Origin: Desulfovibrio sp. UBA6121
Lineage (GTDB): Bacteria; Desulfobacterota; Desulfovibrionia; Desulfovibrionales; Desulfovibrionaceae
Reading direction: 5' to 3'
Assembly (NCBI GenBank): GCA_002422505.1
Contig: DIVX01000053.1
Coordinates: forward strand, 1-25,698
DNA length: 25,698 bases
The translations under genes were made by a program, and so were the position numbers. The notes below the pieces were generated by a model. That model made no database searches and was not told the DNA's origin. It worked only from the letters and a program-made list of their open reading frames with translations. Below, one piece after another: positions 7,626 to 13,919 of this stretch; within the stretch, counting starts at the first letter, position 1; the number at the start of each line of letters is the position of its first letter.

Positions 7626-8507
7626 ATGATCGAAGCCGGACAGCTTGTGCTGGTCATCAGCCCCAAAGGCAAGCGCTTCATGCAGGCGCTGGACCCCGCC
7701 AAGGAAATCCACACCCACGACGGACGCATCCTCATGTCCGAAATCGCCGAGGCCGGCTACGGCGGCATCGTGCGCTCGCACCTGGGGCATCCCTACAGGG
7801 TGCTGAAGCCCACGGTGTACGAACTCATCAAGGGCGTCAAGCGGCAGACGCAGATCATGTATCCCAAGGAGATCGGCTACCTGCTGCTGAAGCTCGGCAT
7901 CACTCCGGGCTGCCGCGTCATCGAGACCGGCACCGGCTCCGCCGGACTCACCACCGCCCTGGCCACCTATGTGGGCGATACGGGCATGGTCTACACCTAC
8001 GAGCGCCGCGAGGAGTTCTACAAGCTCGCCGCAAAGAATCTGGCCCGCGTGGGCCTGTCGCACCGCGTTACCCAGCACCTGGCCGACATTGAAGAAACCG
8101 GCTTCGAGCAGACCGACGCCGACGCCTTGTTTCTGGACGTGCGCGTGCCGCAGGACTGCCTGCACCACATTCCCAAGGCCGTGCGGCCCGGGGCCATGTG
8201 CGGCTTTCTGCTGCCCACCTGCAACCAGGTGAGCGACCTTTTGCGCGGCCTGGAGGAAGGGCCCTTCACCGAGCTGGAGGCGCTGGAGATTCTGGTGCGC
8301 CGCTACAAGACCGTGCCCGACCGCCTGCGCCCCGAAGACCGCATGGTGGCCCACACCGGCTTTCTGGTCTTTGCCCGGTGCATGGAAAAGCCCGCGCCCT
8401 TTACCCGCCCGCCAAAGGTGGAGGCCGCGGAGGCCGACCCGGACCTTGGACCGGAGACCGACGACGACCTGAGCGGCGGCGAGGAAAATACGGAAGCCAC
8501 GGAATAA
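7626..8507 (+). CDS. trmI: tRNA (adenine-58-N1)-methyltransferase, TrmI type
   Basis: SAM-dependent enzyme predicted to methylate N1 of A58 in the T-loop of tRNAs. The ATG at 7626 has GGAGG at 7617-7621. The 293-residue protein begins with the small beta-barrel typical of TrmI (GQLVLVISPKGKRFMQAL...). KRQTQIMYPKEIGYLLLKLGI leads into the Rossmann fold, whose SAM motif I is VIETGTGSAGLTTALA (Glu100-Gly104). The conserved aspartate after strand four is Asp171 (LFLDVRVPQD). The acidic C-terminal tail of about 30 residues (PDLGPETDDDLSGGEENTEATE) is probably disordered. It is monocistronic and ends in the bidirectional terminator near 8615. Confidence 0.9.
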   Translation: MIEAGQLVLVISPKGKRFMQALDPAKEIHTHDGRILMSEIAEAGYGGIVRSHLGHPYRVLKPTVYELIKGVKRQTQIMYPKEIGYLLLKLGITPGCRVIETGTGSAGLTTALATYVGDTGMVYTYERREEFYKLAAKNLARVGLSHRVTQHLADIEETGFEQTDADALFLDVRVPQDCLHHIPKAVRPGAMCGFLLPTCNQVSDLLRGLEEGPFTELEALEILVRRYKTVPDRLRPEDRMVAHTGFLVFARCMEKPAPFTRPPKVEAAEADPDLGPETDDDLSGGEENTEATE

Positions 8508-8540
8508 AAGACCCTTCCGGGGAGCGCCCAACGCGGCCAC

Positions 8541-8586
8541 CGCCAGCCGTTTTCTTGGCGGAACACGGCCCGCGCACCGGCTGGCG
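8541..8586. repeat. Inverted repeat downstream of trmI
   Basis: CGCCAGCCG (8541-8549) and CGGCTGGCG (8578-8586) are perfect 9-nt arms. Outside them GGGGAG (8519-8524) can pair with CTCCCC (8589-8594), giving a larger stem-loop upstream of the terminator. Confidence 0.6.
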
Positions 8587-8614
8587 TTCTCCCCTGGCTC
8601 CCCTTAGGCAAAGA

Positions 8615-8653
8615 AAACGGCCTGCTCCGAGCAACACTCGAAGCAGGCCGTTT
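8615..8653. terminator. Bidirectional intrinsic terminator between trmI and the bactofilin gene
   Basis: AAACGGCCTGCT (8615-8626) and AGCAGGCCGTTT (8642-8653) form a perfect 12-bp stem. The plus strand continues with TTTCGTTTGT; the minus strand reads into TTTTCTTT. It therefore serves both convergent genes. Confidence 0.85.
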
Positions 8654-8679
8654 CGTTTGTAAAAAACGTATGCACCCGG

Positions 8680-9177
8680 CTAGTTCACTTCCTCGCCGTC
8701 CTGCGGGGCCGCAACGCCGATTGCCGGGGAGCCCTGGCGGCCGCCCTGGGTGGGCAGCACAGGCATGTCGGCGTCCTGTAGTTCGGCGGCCTCTTTGCGC
8801 GGGCCGGGGTTCGGCATCTCGATGGTGCCGTTCAGCACCGACCCCTGGTCCATGCCCAGGGCCGGGGTCACAAGGTGCCCGTCGAACACGGCGTGCTCGT
8901 GCAGGTGCACATGGCGGCTGGCGCGCACAGTGCCCACAAAGGTGCCGTTGGCGTTCAGGCTGGCCACCTCCACCTCGCCCTTCACCAGAGCCTCGCGCCC
9001 AAGGATAAGGGTGCCGGTGGCAGAAATGGTGCCCTGAAAGTGCCCGTCGATGCGGACGGACCCTTCGAACGCCAGATGCCCGGTGAACTTTGTGCCCGTT
9101 CCAAGAAAGGCGTTCAACTCACCGGAAGTGTTATCTGTTTCTGCGGATTCTGAAAAAATTCTGGAAAACCACTTCAT
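8680..9177 (-). CDS. Bactofilin family cytoskeletal protein
   Basis: Bactofilins polymerise without nucleotide into filaments that scaffold cell-shape, stalk or polar proteins at the membrane. The 165-residue product has a short amphipathic N-terminus (MKWFSRIFSES), then a right-handed beta-helix region from about residue 20 to 115 with the recurring pattern of short beta turns (TKFTGHLAFEGSVRIDGHFQGTI..., GTLILGREALVKGEVEVASL..., GTFVGTVRASRHVHLHEHAVFDGHL). A disordered Pro/Gln tail follows. The ATG at 9177 has AGAGG at 7 nt. It is expressed on its own; the upstream S24 repressor gene on the same strand is 93 nt away with no clear terminator between, so read-through is possible. Confidence 0.93.
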   Translation of the reverse strand: MKWFSRIFSESAETDNTSGELNAFLGTGTKFTGHLAFEGSVRIDGHFQGTISATGTLILGREALVKGEVEVASLNANGTFVGTVRASRHVHLHEHAVFDGHLVTPALGMDQGSVLNGTIEMPNPGPRKEAAELQDADMPVLPTQGGRQGSPAIGVAAPQDGEEVN

Positions 9178-9270
9178 TCAGCACCTCTGCGAGATATAGA
9201 TAGCGCTTGCGGAGACTAGCTTTATGCATCAGAAAAATCCAGCCTTTTTCTGCGCGCAGCGCTCACGGAT

Positions 9271-10014
9271 TTATTTTCTGGTCATGTCGCTCCAGGCCCA
9301 AACCACCCGCCCGCCGATGGCGTTGTATAGCTCGCCGCCGTAGTCGCGGTTCAGGCGGTACACGCGCGGAGCGTACTCCTTTGAGTTGTCGGAGTAAAAC
9401 ACCAGCTCCACGTCGCCGTCCACGGCGCGGGTGGCCACGCGCTTCACCGCGCAGCCGCCGTCCGGCTCGCTCACCAGCATGATCTTGCCCACGGGATCAG
9501 GGGACTTTTCTGCCCGGTCCACCAGCACGATATCGCCTGGATGCAAAGTCGGGACCATGGACATTTCGCCCTTGCCGATGGTTACGGCCACCAGGTCGTT
9601 GCGGAAGCGCACGGACTCGTGGTGCCGCCACACCAGCACCCAGCCCCGGATGTCGTCTTGCGGGATGCGCCCGGGCCCGGCGGCCACGGGTTCCGCCGCC
9701 AGCGGCACGGCAAAATAGTCCTCCGCCGCGGGGGGCATGGCGTCGTGCGCGGCGCCGGTGGTGCGTGGGGCCACAAAGCACACCTCGCGCGCGGTCTCGG
9801 CCTCGGCCTCGCCCGGCAGCACCAAACGCGCGCCCAGGCCGTCCAGCACGCGGCCCAAAGACTCCACGGAAAGGCCGCGCTCGCCGTCCATGAACCGGTT
9901 GAGCTGCGAGGGGTCGATGCCCAGGGCGTCGGCCATGCGCTTGCGGTTGGCGAAGTCCTTGTTCTCTCCCACCCTGGCCCAGAGCATTTCGCGTAGATTG
10001 CGGGTGAAATCCAC
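9271..10014 (-). CDS. LexA-like repressor: XRE-type HTH plus S24 serine peptidase
   Basis: Phage-repressor-like regulator that binds DNA with an N-terminal helix-turn-helix (residues about 24-56, RKRMADALGIDPSQLNRFMDGERG) and carries a C-terminal self-cleaving peptidase. The catalytic dyad is Ser152 (EMSMVPTL) and Lys191 (AVKRVATR), with LexA-like spacing. An Ala-Gly at residues 112-113 (VAAGPG) is a candidate cleavage or inter-domain position. I chose the GTG at 10014, which has GGGAG six nt upstream. An in-frame ATG at 10101 would add 29 residues but has no ribosome-binding site. The 247-residue length is normal. The promoter area (10083-10152) contains three GACAAACT half-sites, so autoregulation and control of the divergent small HTH gene are likely. 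Prophage origin or a stress regulator are both possible. Confidence 0.88.
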   Translation of the reverse strand: MDFTRNLREMLWARVGENKDFANRKRMADALGIDPSQLNRFMDGERGLSVESLGRVLDGLGARLVLPGEAEAETAREVCFVAPRTTGAAHDAMPPAAEDYFAVPLAAEPVAAGPGRIPQDDIRGWVLVWRHHESVRFRNDLVAVTIGKGEMSMVPTLHPGDIVLVDRAEKSPDPVGKIMLVSEPDGGCAVKRVATRAVDGDVELVFYSDNSKEYAPRVYRLNRDYGGELYNAIGGRVVWAWSDMTRK

Positions 10015-10448
10015 TCCCCACTCCCGGAGTTTGCACGCCTTTGGAGGCGCAACGTTTGCCCAATGGCACACTAGTAACACACAGTTTGTCCAAGTCCACA
10101 TTTTTTCTTTTGTCGTATTGACAAACTAGTATAGCTCTGACAAACTATATTCATGTCACGCGGCGCAAAACCTGCACACCCGCGTCACCGCGCGCCACAG
10201 GGCCTGGCCCTTCGCAGCCCATTGCGAGAGGCCATTCCCGTTGATGCCAGCACCTGGAGGTGATCAGTGGCCCGGGAGACCATATGCCGGGCTCTCCTCA
10301 GCGAATTACGACAACTGACAAAATGTCGGCAAACCCAAGGCCCGCAGCACATTCAGAACCGGGCCTAATTATTGTCGGCTGGCAAGGTTCCAAGCGCCAA
10401 TGACTGGCGCGTTATGAAGAATCACCGCAGCCCCCCCTGGAGGCACAC
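10015..10448. other. 434-bp divergent regulatory gap between repressor and small HTH gene
   Basis: No gene is seen. The AT-richer part (10080-10155) contains the operator-like repeats. Further on are small inverted repeats at 10270-10292 (GCCCGG/CCGGGC), 10317-10327 (GACA-AAA-TGTC) and 10394-10410 (GCGCCA/TGGCGC), the last about 40 nt before the small gene. The composition is clearly lower in GC than the flanks. Confidence 0.6.
10083..10152. promoter_or_regulatory. Operator/promoter cluster of the S24 repressor
   Basis: TGACAAACTA occurs twice as a direct repeat 19 bp apart (10119-10128 and 10138-10147), and the inverted half-site AGTTTGTC is at 10083-10090. On the minus strand TATACT (10133-10128) is a plausible -10 for the repressor, so binding would overlap the start region. 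Spacing to a good -35 is not ideal, so the promoter assignment is tentative. Confidence 0.55.
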
Positions 10449-10682
10449 ATGGAAATGCATGTCGACATCTGCGTTAAAGGCGCGCGCGCCATTTGCGAGG
10501 CCGTAGGCGAGAACCCCAAACAGATTGTGCGCCTGGTGAACGAGCTGGGCCTGCCCGCCTGGCGTCGCGCGGGGTCCGGCTCGTGGCGCGCCCTGCCGGA
10601 AGACCTGAAGCGCTGGGTGCTGCGCCAACGCAACCAGCACCTGCCCGACGCCCTGCGCAACGACGACCCGCCCCGCCTGTAA
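10449..10682 (+). CDS. Small helix-turn-helix protein
   Basis: A 77-residue protein starting at ATG 10449, five nt after GGAGG (10439-10443). Residues about 10-60 (GARAICEAVGENPKQIVRLVNELGLPAWRRAGSGSWRALPEDLKRWV) resemble a MerR/AlpA-type winged helix-turn-helix of the kind used by excisionases and small phage regulators. The family is not identified with certainty. It is divergent from the S24 repressor across a gap with repeated operator half-sites, an arrangement like cI/cro or repressor/excisionase pairs, and ends in its own strong terminator. No integrase or att site is visible nearby. Confidence 0.7.
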   Translation: MEMHVDICVKGARAICEAVGENPKQIVRLVNELGLPAWRRAGSGSWRALPEDLKRWVLRQRNQHLPDALRNDDPPRL

Positions 10683-10694
10683 GCCGCTCCGCAT

Positions 10695-10726
10695 GGCCGG
10701 GGCGCGGCGAACGCCCCGGCCTTTTT
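10695..10726 (+). terminator. Intrinsic terminator of the small HTH gene
   Basis: GGCCGGGGCG (10695-10704) and CGCCCCGGCC (10712-10721) form a perfect 10-bp stem with a 7-nt loop, followed directly by TTTTT (10722-10726). Confidence 0.92.
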
Positions 10727-10890
10727 CCCAGCCCCCGTGCCGCGCTGGCACGTGCGCCCGGCCAAAACCTCCGTCTGGCTTGACGAGCTGTAAAGAAAGC
10801 TGACACCCTCCAAGCGTAAAATCCGCCGACATTCCACGGAACCGAAACTCTATTCCATGTGATTCAAATATGTTACCTTGAGCCGATATC

Positions 10891-10905
10891 TGGCACGGGA
10901 ATTGC
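10891..10905 (+). promoter_or_regulatory. Sigma-54 (-24/-12) promoter
   Basis: TGGCACGGGAATTGC matches the sigma-54 consensus TGGCACG-N4-TTGC at every fixed position, with the invariant GG and GC at the correct 10-bp interval. It lies 28 nt before the start codon at 10934, placing transcription initiation near 10917. A palindromic TTCCACGGAA at 10832-10841 upstream is a possible activator site, but weak on its own. Confidence 0.88.
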
Positions 10906-10933
10906 CTTTTACGCAGGTATCCAAGGAGCACCC

Positions 10934-11353
10934 ATGCCTGCCACAGCACGGCTCGACATCGCCATTACGGACAGAAACCCGCACGTTCGCGAGTTCCTCT
11001 GCCGGGAGCTGGCGGAGGCGGGCCACAGGGCCGGGGCGCTTACCGGCGCGGAGCAATTGCTCAAAGCCCTTTCCGGCAGCAGGCCGCCGCAGGTGCTGGT
11101 GCTCGACCCGGAGGCCGTTGGGCCCCGCCTGGCCGAGGTGACCCGCAGGCTTGGGGAGCTGGCGGGGAACGTGTTGGTGCTGTTGCACGTTTTTGAGGGC
11201 GAGGACCCCCAGCCGGGCTTCGAAGGAGCCCTGGTGGTGGAGAAGGAGCCCCATGTGGGCGCGCTCAAGGCCGCCATCTCCGCCCTGGCGGCCCAACTGG
11301 GAGACCGGGAACGCGGATTGTCCGCACCGCAAGACGCACAGGAGAAGCCATGA
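10934..11353 (+). CDS. Receiver-like protein, degenerate (response regulator fold)
   Basis: First gene of the sigma-54 operon. The ATG at 10934 has AAGGAG at 10923-10928. The 139-residue product resembles a CheY-type receiver: IAITDRNPHVREFLCRELAEAGH matches strand 1/helix 1, LVLDPEA places Asp58 at the phospho-acceptor position, and VVEKEP supplies a lysine near the fifth strand. The acidic pair is reduced to a single Asp13 followed by Arg, and the Ser/Thr switch region (VLVLLHVFEGEDP) is unusual. No output domain is present. It overlaps the next gene by ATGA, so the two are translationally coupled. It may be a non-phosphorylated partner or inhibitor of the receiver that follows. Confidence 0.7.
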   Translation: MPATARLDIAITDRNPHVREFLCRELAEAGHRAGALTGAEQLLKALSGSRPPQVLVLDPEAVGPRLAEVTRRLGELAGNVLVLLHVFEGEDPQPGFEGALVVEKEPHVGALKAAISALAAQLGDRERGLSAPQDAQEKP

Positions 11354-11730
11354 AGGTTCTTTTGGTCGACGACGAGCAGGACTTCCGCGAGACCCTGGCC
11401 AAGCGGCTTACCCGGCGCGGCATAGAGGCGGATACGGCGGGCGGCGCGACCGAGGCCCTGGTCTGGCTGAAGCAGAATCCCCAGGTGGACGCGGTGGTGC
11501 TAGACGTGAAGATGCCCGGCATGGACGGCATAGAGGCGCTCAAGCACATAGCGGCCACGCACCCCGGAGTGGCGGTGCTCATGCTCTCTGGCCACGCCCA
11601 CGTGGAAACGGCCATGAAGGGCCTGGAGCTGGGAGCGTTTGATTATCTGATGAAGCCCGTGGACATAGAGGAGCTGGTCTTCAAGCTCCAGGATGCCTGC
11701 GAGCACAAGGCACTCAAGGGCAAGGCGTAA
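11350..11730 (+). CDS. CheY-like single-domain response regulator
   Basis: A 126-residue stand-alone receiver with the complete active site: acidic pair Asp7-Asp8 (LLVDDEQDF), phospho-acceptor Asp52 (VLDVKMPGMDG), switch Ser80 (LMLSGHAH) and Lys102 (MKPVD). There is no DNA-binding or enzymatic output domain, so it must act by protein contact or as a phosphorelay intermediate. The start codon overlaps the stop of the preceding receiver-like gene (ATGA at 11350-11353). No histidine kinase is encoded in the operon; the multi-PAS kinase at 22010 is 10 kb away and there is no evidence that the two are paired. Cotranscription with a TauE/SafE permease suggests it conditions transport or its expression. 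Confidence 0.93.
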   Translation: MKVLLVDDEQDFRETLAKRLTRRGIEADTAGGATEALVWLKQNPQVDAVVLDVKMPGMDGIEALKHIAATHPGVAVLMLSGHAHVETAMKGLELGAFDYLMKPVDIEELVFKLQDACEHKALKGKA

Positions 11731-11830
11731 GCCCAGGCGCGGCGTCTGCCCAGGTTTGGCGAGGCAACGAATCGGGACCGGTTGCGGGCCGGTTCTGGTG
11801 AGCGAACACTTTTAAACGGAGGGTGCATTG

Positions 11831-13087
11831 ATGGGTTTCGGAAGAAACGTCTTCGAATTCCTCAAGCAGGCGAGCATAGCGCACGCCAAATGGGACATTG
11901 AAATGTCCCTGTCCATTGTACGCAGCAGGAAAAAGCTGGCCATCCTCGGGCTCATGATCCTGCCCATCCTGCTCATCAACTTCGCCTTCGCGGCAGACAT
12001 GATAGGCAGCAAGACCGCGTACGCCCCGGCCTTCTACACCAACACCATCTTCGTCGTGTCCATCTTTGTGGGCCTGGCGGCCGGGCTCATCACCGGCTGC
12101 ATCGGCGCGGGCGGCGGCTTCATCATCACCCCGGCGCTCATGGCCGCTGGCGTCAAGGGCATTCTGGCCGTCGGCACCGACCTGTTCCACATCTTCGCCA
12201 AGGCCATTATGGGCACGGCGGTGCACAAGAAGCTGGGCAACGTGTCCACCAAGCTGGCCATCGCCTTCCTGGTGGGTTCCGGCGGCGGCACCATCATTGG
12301 CGGCTGGGTGAACAAAACCCTGTACGACACCGACCCCCTGCTCTCCGAAATGTTCATCAGCGCCATTTATGCCGTGCTGCTGGGTTTCCTGGGCTTCTAC
12401 GCCCTGTTCGACTTCCTTTCCGCCAGCAAGAAGGGCGAAACCGGCAGCGGCCATGACGCCCACGGCGGCGGCGGCGACACCACCGGCCTGGCCACCGCGA
12501 TCCAGAAGGTCAAGCTGGCCCCCATGATCCGCTTCGACGAGGACTTCGTGCCCGGCGGCAAGCAGATCTCCGGCTGGATCGTGGCCGCCGGCGGCATGAT
12601 CGTCGGCATCCTGGCGGCAATCATGGGCGTGGGCGGCGGCTTCGTCACCTTCCCCATGTTCGTGTACATCTTCGGCGTGTCCTCCATGACCACCGTCGGC
12701 ACCGACATCCTCCAGATCATCTTCACCGCCGGTTTTGCGGCCGTGGGCCAGTACGCCATTTACGGCTACGTGTTCTACACCCTGGCCATGGGCATGCTCA
12801 TCGGCTCGCTCCTGGGCATCCAGGTGGGCGCGCTCACCACCAAGGTGGTCAAGGGCATCCACATTCGCGGCTTCTACGCCATCAGCATCATCGCGGGCTT
12901 CATCAACCGCATCTCGGTTCTGCCCAAGAAGCTGGTGGAACTGGAGATGATCAAGTTGGACATGGGGCTGTGCAACCAGATCGAATTCGTGGGCAACATC
13001 GTCTTCTGGGTCGTTGTCGCCTTCTTCGGTTTCTGGATCTTCAGCAAGTTCTTCGGCAACATTGGCAAGCTGCGCCAGGAGGCTTAA
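11831..13087 (+). CDS. Sulfite exporter TauE/SafE family permease
   Basis: Integral membrane protein of the TauE/SafE (DUF81) family, whose members move sulfite, sulfoacetate or other small sulfur-containing or organic anions. The ATG at 11831 has GGAGGG at 11818-11823; a TTG one codon upstream is less likely. The 418 residues include a cytoplasmic N-terminal segment of about 35 residues. Two homologous halves each carry the glycine-rich signature: GCIGAGGGFIITPAL...GTDLF and IMGVGGGFVTFPM...GTDILQ. A His/Gly-rich loop of about 60 residues (KKGETGSGHDAHGGGGD...) lies between them and is longer than in typical 250-residue family members. It is followed 1 nt later by a two-helix membrane protein gene. 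In a sulfate reducer sulfite or sulfate is a natural guess, but the substrate is not shown by the sequence. Confidence 0.9.
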   Translation: MGFGRNVFEFLKQASIAHAKWDIEMSLSIVRSRKKLAILGLMILPILLINFAFAADMIGSKTAYAPAFYTNTIFVVSIFVGLAAGLITGCIGAGGGFIITPALMAAGVKGILAVGTDLFHIFAKAIMGTAVHKKLGNVSTKLAIAFLVGSGGGTIIGGWVNKTLYDTDPLLSEMFISAIYAVLLGFLGFYALFDFLSASKKGETGSGHDAHGGGGDTTGLATAIQKVKLAPMIRFDEDFVPGGKQISGWIVAAGGMIVGILAAIMGVGGGFVTFPMFVYIFGVSSMTTVGTDILQIIFTAGFAAVGQYAIYGYVFYTLAMGMLIGSLLGIQVGALTTKVVKGIHIRGFYAISIIAGFINRISVLPKKLVELEMIKLDMGLCNQIEFVGNIVFWVVVAFFGFWIFSKFFGNIGKLRQEA

Positions 13088-13088
13088 G

Positions 13089-13814
13089 ATGCTTATCAGA
13101 AACAAAGCGCTCTTCAACAAAGGCCTGTTGCTTTTGGCCACGTTCATGTGCGTCTTCGCATCGCTGTTCATGCCCATCTGGGGCGGCCACGGCAACGGCC
13201 TGGACGCCGCAGACAACATGTTCAACCGCCTTTCCAAGGGCTCCAGCTACTTCATTCCCGGTGTGCAGGAGCAGGCCCTGAAGCTTGAGGGCAAGACCGT
13301 CACCGTCACCGCCAAGGTGAAGGACGCCGCCCTGGCCCCCATCGCAGTTAAGAACCTGACCCAAGCCGGAGCCACCGCCGAATTCAAGGACGGCGCCATC
13401 ACCTACTCCGGCGACCTGGGCAAGATCCTCACCGCCGCCCTGGCCGATGCCGACGACATGTTCAAGAACAACGGCAAGGCCGTGCAGGACCGCTACGGCG
13501 TTACCGAGGAAGGCTCCGAGAAGACCATCACCAAGGCCTGGTGGTCCGTGCTCGACGCCTCCATCAAGGAACTACAGAAGCAGAAGCTCATCCAGGAAGC
13601 CAAGGTTGTGGGCAACGTGAACAAGCGCGGCCTGGAGCCCGGCTACAACTTCTACGGCATTTCCGGCGAGAAGGTGCTGGACAACGTGCTGCCGCTGGTG
13701 GGCCTGCTGGCCTTCTATGTGCTCTATACCATGTGGTACGGCTACGCCATTTTCGACATGTTCGGCGGCATCGGCCTGGGCATGAGCAAGTCCAAGGTCA
13801 AGAAGGAAGCGTAA
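13089..13814 (+). CDS. Two-helix membrane protein, partner of TauE/SafE permease
   Basis: I do not recognise a named family. The 241-residue protein starts at ATG 13089, six nt after AGGAGG and one nt after the permease stop, so the two are surely coupled. One hydrophobic helix lies at residues about 10-30 (GLLLLATFMCVFASLFM) and a second near 200-222 (VLPLVGLLAFYVLYTMWYGYAIF). The roughly 170 residues between are soluble and Lys/Ala-rich and begin with DAADNMFNRLSKGSSYFIPG. With both ends cytoplasmic this middle part would be periplasmic, which suggests a substrate-capture or sensing subunit for the permease. The C-terminal tail is basic (KSKVKKEA). A strong terminator follows. Confidence 0.85.
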   Translation: MLIRNKALFNKGLLLLATFMCVFASLFMPIWGGHGNGLDAADNMFNRLSKGSSYFIPGVQEQALKLEGKTVTVTAKVKDAALAPIAVKNLTQAGATAEFKDGAITYSGDLGKILTAALADADDMFKNNGKAVQDRYGVTEEGSEKTITKAWWSVLDASIKELQKQKLIQEAKVVGNVNKRGLEPGYNFYGISGEKVLDNVLPLVGLLAFYVLYTMWYGYAIFDMFGGIGLGMSKSKVKKEA

Positions 13815-13840
13815 GGCTTCCCCCCTCCCCGCTTGAAGCG

Positions 13841-13880
13841 CGCCCCCGGTGGTCATGCCGCCGGGGGCGTTTGCTTTTTT
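13841..13880 (+). terminator. Intrinsic terminator of the sigma-54 transport operon
   Basis: CGCCCCCGGTGG (13841-13852) pairs with CCGCCGGGGGCG (13858-13869) around a TCATG loop with one G-T wobble, followed by TTTGCTTTTTT (13870-13880). Confidence 0.92.
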
Positions 13881-13919
13881 CGCCCCGCGCCGTTATGAGT
13901 CATAGTCAGGAGGCTGCCC

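Noticed and set aside
6363..8540. Minus-strand frame continuous with RNase E/G, giving a 1446-residue reading
   Set aside because: It only runs open in GC-rich DNA. RNase E/G has a proper start and ribosome-binding site at 6362, and the upstream part overlaps the radical SAM and trmI genes in other frames.
9271..10101. Repressor start at ATG 10101
   Set aside because: No ribosome-binding site there, and it would leave almost no leader after the likely -10; the GTG at 10014 has GGGAG at the right distance.
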